Of a stretch of DNA of 64,000 bases, positions 60,050-64,000 are shown piece by piece. Within the stretch, counting starts at the first letter, position 1, and the number at the start of each line of letters is the position of its first letter. The notes beneath the pieces are model-generated. The model worked only from the letters and a program-made list of their open reading frames with translations. It was not told where the DNA came from and searched no databases. Source of the stretch: Bagarius yarrelli (Eukaryota > Chordata > Actinopteri > Siluriformes > Sisoridae); assembly GCA_005784505.1 (NCBI GenBank), contig VCAZ01000017.1, positions 1,656,151 to 1,720,150 on the forward strand, read 5' to 3'. Position numbers and translations under genes: made by a program.

Positions 60050-61542
60050 CACTGCTCCAAAAAAATAAAGGGAACCCTAAAATAACACATCCTAGATCTG
60101 AATGAATGAAATATTCTTATTAAATACTTTGTTCTTTACATAGTTGAATGTGCTGACAACAAAATCACACAAAAATTATCAATGAAAATCAAATTTATTA
60201 ACCCATGGAGGTCTGGATTTGGAGTCACACTCAAAATTGAAGTGGAAAAAAAACACACTACAGGCTGATCCAACTTTGATGTAATGTCCTTAAAACAAGT
60301 CAAAATGAGGCTCAGTAGTGTGTGTGGCCTCCACGTGCCTGTATGACCTCCCTACAACGCCTGGGCATGCTCCTGATGAGGTGGAGGATGGTCTCCTGAG
60401 GGATCTCCTCCCAGACCTGGACTAAAGCATCCACCAACTCCTGGACAGTCTGTGGTGCAACGTGGCGTTGGTGGATGGAGCGAAACATGATGTCCCAAAT
60501 GTGCTCAATTGGATTCAGGTCTGGGAAACGGGCGGGCCAGTCCACAGCATCAATGCCTTCATCTTGCAGGAACTGCTGACACACTCCAGCCACATGAGGT
60601 CTAGCATTATCTTGCATTAGGAGGAAACCCAGGGGCAACCGCACCGGCATATGGTCTCACAAGGGGTCTGAGGATCTCATCTCGGTACCTAATGGCAGTC
60701 AGGCTACCTCTGGCGAGCACATGGAGGGCTCCCCACACCATTACTGACCCACTGCCAAACCGGTCATGCTGGAGGATGTTGCAGGCAGCAGAACGTTCTC
60801 CAGACTCACGTCTGTCACATGTGCTCAGTGTCGAATTTGGGTGCCAGTGGTTAATTTGCCAATCTTGGTGTTCTCTGGCAAATGCCAAACTTCCTGCAGG
60901 GTGTTGGGCTATAAGCACAAACCCCACCTGTGGACGTCGGCCTTCATACCACCCTCATGGAGTCTGTTTCTGACCGTTTCAGCAGACACATGCACATTTG
61001 TGGCCTGCTGGATGTCATTTTGCAGGGATCTGGAAGTGCTCCTCCTGTTCCTCCTTACACAAAGGCCTCCTACGGCCTCCTCCACGTCTCCTGATGTACT
61101 GGCCTGTCTCCTGGTAGCGCCTCCAAGCTCTGGACACCATGCTGACAGACACAGCAAACCTTCTTGCCACAGGTCGCATTGATGTGCCATCCTGGATGAG
61201 CTGCACTACCTGAGCCACTTGTGTGGGTTGTAGACTCCGTCTCATGCTACCACTAGAGTGAAAGCACCGCCAGCATTCAAAAGTGACCAAAACATCAGCC
61301 AGAAAGCAGAGGAACTGAGAAGTGGTCTGTGGTCACCACCTGCAGAACCGCTCCTTTATTGGGGGTGTCTTGCTTATTGCCTATAATTTCCACCTGTTGT
61401 CTATTCCATTTGCACAACAGCATGTGAAATTGATTGTCAATCAGTGTTGCTTCTTAAGTGGGCAGGTTGATTTCACAGAAGTGTGATTGACTTGGAGTTA
61501 CATTGTGTTGTTTAAGTGTTCCCTTTATTTTTTTGAGCAGTG
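60050..61542 (-). mobile_element. Tc1-like DNA transposon, full length, frameshifted transposase
   Basis: 1,493 bases flanked by TA (60048-60049, 61543-61544). The terminal inverted repeats are close to identical: left CACTGCTCCAAAAAAATAAA, right (reverse complement) CACTGCTCAAAAAAATAAAG, continuing GGGAAC. The only gene is the minus-strand transposase pseudogene described separately. By its clean ends this is one of the younger insertions in the window. Confidence 0.9.
60312..61248 (-). pseudogene. Tc1-like transposase, broken by frameshifts
   Basis: DDE/D transposase in at least four frame pieces. 61245 downward: MRRSLQPTQVAQVVQLIQ, an N-terminal paired-like helix-turn-helix. Next piece: RNRRSTSRSLQNDIQQ...VSAETVRNRLHE, the second DNA-binding helix-turn-helix. 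Next: AFAREHQDWQ, then a stretch ending HDRFGSGSVMVWG. Last (60650-60312): LLMQDNARPHVAGVCQ with the second catalytic Asp, and DLNPIEHIWD with the third acidic residue, ending HTHY. The first catalytic Asp is expected in the TLSTCDRRE region. Each piece is in a different frame from its neighbour, so no active protein can be made from this copy. Confidence 0.85.
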
Positions 61543-61715
61543 TATATTACAGTATTTTTTCATGCTTCATGTATTGTACCATTTATGTATGTTGGTAAAT
61601 AGATTCTTTTATATCTGTATATTGACTGGGGTAAAATTTGTAATGGAAATAGAAGAATGGAAGAGCTTCTATTAAAAACAGTCTAAAGTTTGTAATAGTT
61701 TATTCTATGGCATTT

Positions 61716-62265
61716 ATCCAAAGCAAACAATTACCCAGGATGACGTCCACATCGTCAACCTTCATCACACACAATTTGGGCTGCTTATTGTTTTCTTGTT
61801 CCTTTTATTGGTGCATGTGTTTTTCCCCTTTCCAAAGCTCAGAGTACCTCCATGTTCTGTTCTGTTCCTTTTTTTGTCCCTGTGTTCGCTGCCAGATATC
61901 CCCCCCTTCCCCTACTCATCACACCCTTGCTTACCACTGCCACTGTGTATCTCACCCTTTTTCTTAGTCGGCTTCTTGTGCTATCGCTAGCTGCCATGGC
62001 AACGCTCTGCCAACAATTCCCCAGAAGACTAGAGAGGAGAAGGGGCAATGATAGAAATCTTTCTTTACTGGGATTATATTTGAATCCAAATTGTCATAAG
62101 AGAAAATATAACACAGCAGCACAGCAGCAGTTATTTTGAACCTGAAGGAGGCACAGGTTGTCTTTGAGGCAGTGTGTTTTTGGTGGAATGGGTTTACCAG
62201 ATGTTCTTAGGTATTTCAGAAGGAATAAAACATGACATAATGTGCTGTTATAGAAATACAATCGA
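61716..62265. other. Intergenic DNA, no gene recognised
   Basis: An RFX X-box-like palindrome GCTGCCATGGCAAC is at 61990-62003. Frames here are short and Ser/Cys/Phe-rich. Confidence 0.4.
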
Positions 62266-62269
62266 GTGG

Positions 62270-62345
62270 AGTAAAAGAACTTGACTGTCCTGACTCGGAC
62301 TCAACTCCACTGAACACTTCTGGGATGGACTAATTTAATGACCTC
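62270..62345 (+). mobile_element. Tc1-like transposase fragment
   Basis: GAACTTGACTGTCCTGACTC and CTGAACACTTCTGGGATGG match the part of a Tc1-type transposase that encodes the 'NPIEHLWDE' region. Only about 75 bases remain. Confidence 0.5.
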
Positions 62346-62389
62346 CTCACCTAACACAAATATGTACCAATACATACAGGATGTACCGA

Positions 62390-62605
62390 TAGTGGTTAAC
62401 ACACTAAGTTGTTGATTGAAAGACCAGGAAGACCTGGGTTCAAGCCTCAATGCTGCCAGTCAGCCATTATTGGGTCCTTGAGAAACCTTAACCCTTTCTG
62501 CTCCAGGGGCACTGTATCATAACTGACCCTGTGCTCTGACCCCAACATTCTAAGATGGGATATGTGGTATTTGTGACAAATAAAGACATTTACATATAAA
62601 TGTAA
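62390..62605 (+). repeat. SINE family 2
   Basis: AGTGGTTAACACACTAAGTT head, GACCTGGGTTCAAGCCTC B box, GGGGCACTGTATCATAACTG middle, TAAGATGGGATATG and a short AT tail. Confidence 0.7.
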
Positions 62606-63309
62606 TAGTCTGGTGTTCCAAAACTTTTGTCTGCATAGTGTTCAAGGTGTAACTTTTACTTTCTTACCTTCTTGGTGGAGGACAGTTACAACTTTACTTC
62701 TAAAAAATATATACAAATGTAAAACAAAATCTGGTTTAATCAATCTGGTACTCTGTTATAGGTCTCTTTGGATCAGCTGTTACTATAGTAACAATAAATA
62801 ATTAAACTGAACAGAATAATATAAACCTGTTATTGGAATCAGAGCAGCTGTTCTGAGAAAAATTATTTTAGCCCTTCTGGATCATCATGTGTTTGGGTAG
62901 AATTTAAAAAATACAATTGAAGTGTGAATCAGGATTTAGAAAAAATAAGATGGCACCCCCAGGGTGTTAAATTTGCCTCTCACTATTTTGCACAGTAAAC
63001 TGAAATATCTGAAGATGCATAGTCTGTTTGGGTGTTTGGATAGATTATATTCTATACAGTTCTTTGATGGATTTTTGTGGATGTTTTACACCTGCAGAAG
63101 ACTTTGTTAAAATTAAGATAAGATCAACCGAATTCTTTCCAAATGCTACAACTTCACCTGACTACGACATCCATAAAACATCTGTTAAAATTCATATTCC
63201 AGGTTTAGTCTCCATGCCTATAGAAATGATTTTATTGATTTGGATATTTCATACAGCTGCGATAGTATAGTCAGACTGGAAACTAATGTCAAGTAAAGAC
63301 TGCAGTCTT
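62606..63309. other. Intergenic DNA, nothing recognised
   Basis: A Tc1-type terminal fragment (CCAAAACTTTTGTCTGCATA) is at 62617-62638. No gene. Confidence 0.4.
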
Positions 63310-63445
63310 GGGTGCAGTCGGTTACCCTAAAGGACCCAACACACCATAACACACCATGTTTTTATGTTCAGGGTTCAGAGTTCAGGGGCTTTGTGCATGG
63401 GTGCATTGTCATGAAAAAGTCTTTGGGTCTCTTAGGCTGCATTTG
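63310..63445. mobile_element. Tc1-like transposon fragment
   Basis: CACCATGTTTTTATGTTCAG, GGGGCTTTGTGCATGGGTGC and AGTCTTTGGGTCTCTTAGG match fragments at 43940, 54300 and 55790. Confidence 0.5.
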
Positions 63446-64000
63446 CACTGCAGGTCTTGATGCCCAATTCCGATTTTGTGACTATATCCAATTTTGTGAT
63501 GACCCGTATCCGATATTTGCAAAACAATGCAAGGTAGACGTACTGATCAGAAAACGAATATAAGAAAACGATATCAATGGACGAAGATGAAATATTTATT
63601 CAATATTTTGCTTTTTGCACCAAATTTAAAGATCATCAAAACAATGCAATCCTTTATTGTTGCAGCCTGTATAAATGTAATACTGATTGCTAAGCTATCA
63701 TATATCGCTGTTGGCGTCCACCTGAGTTGACATCATGTGCCATCGTCGCTTATTTAATGACGTTTGACTCACATTGACAGGTGAAAATCCGATCTGTCTG
63801 CTTCCACTGCAGACACTAATGCACATATCTGATTCCATTTATTCCCATATTTAAATAGAACCGATCTGAAAATATCGGAATCTGTTTTATTTTTTCCGGC
63901 TTTTAGGTTACATCCCATCGGAATTGGCTCATTTTTACTTATTCTTTCACTAATTTCTGTGAAAAAAATAATGTCATGCTACATACAACTGTATGCTTTA
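63446..64000. repeat. Probable short DNA element remnant at the right edge
   Basis: Contains 'ttccgattttgtgac' and 'tatccgatatttg' on the left and 'gaaccgatctgaaaatatcg' on the right, hinting at inverted 'ccgat' ends. The boundary is unclear and the window ends soon after. Confidence 0.35.

Larger units (their letters stand above)
59215..61715 (+). repeat. Unnamed 0.9 kb dispersed repeat, copy C, split by SINE and Tc1 insertions
   Basis: Repeat sequence at 59215-59818, 59996-60049 and 61543-61715; the rest is inserted DNA. A 35-base unit with TTATAGAACTATAGAACATG is in tandem near 59231-59295, and a CA run lies at 59545-59579. The 3' part matches copy B (ATGTATTGTACC, AAGTTTGTAAT). Confidence 0.65.

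Overview
The window is vertebrate nuclear DNA, almost certainly from a teleost fish. Genes are split into many short exons with GT/AG introns. The intergenic DNA is AT-rich and full of microsatellites, tRNA-derived SINEs, Tc1/mariner relics, hAT-like and TTAA-flanked short DNA elements and an RTE-type LINE tail. The repeat mix suggests an ostariophysan fish, perhaps a catfish, but that is inference only. No bacterial, viral or CRISPR content was seen.

Three complete protein-coding genes were rebuilt exon by exon, and every junction keeps the reading frame. (1) dnpep, aspartyl aminopeptidase, minus strand, 5738-14362, 15 coding exons, 476 codons. (2) des, the muscle intermediate filament desmin, plus strand, 20253-25799, 9 exons, 472 codons. 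(3) tmem198, a seven-pass membrane protein linked to Wnt signalling, minus strand, 27791-32664, 4 coding exons, 367 codons. dnpep and des are divergent neighbours with about 5.9 kb between their starts. des and tmem198 converge, with about 2 kb between their stops. The three genes share no pathway; their grouping is conserved synteny (DNPEP-DES-TMEM198 lie in one block on human 2q35). Several genes that separate DES from TMEM198 in mammals are absent here, and tmem198 is flipped.

Layout: 1-5.7 kb, repeats with a CpG-rich CRE-bearing patch at 1.0-1.4 kb and a decayed Tc1-like element at 4.0-5.2 kb. 5.7-14.4 kb, dnpep, with introns holding SINEs, short DNA elements and very long AT, CA and A tracts. 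14.4-20.2 kb, RTE LINE tail, SINE, short DNA element and des upstream DNA with MEF2-, CArG- and E-box-like motifs. 20.2-26.5 kb, des. 27.6-32.7 kb, tmem198. 32.7-64 kb, no recognisable protein gene: two candidate promoter or first-exon patches (34.2-34.5 and 47.4-47.7 kb), many SINEs, a TTAA-flanked element at 36.2-36.8 kb and a full-length but frameshifted Tc1-like transposon at 60.05-61.54 kb. That transposon sits inside one of three copies of an apparently non-coding repeat of about 0.9 kb.

No clearly new biological system is visible. The most useful leads are the unnamed repeat family and its natural empty site, the duplicated des 3' flank, a telomere-motif-rich foldback element, the microsatellite that starts inside a dnpep splice donor, and the altered des-tmem198 neighbourhood.
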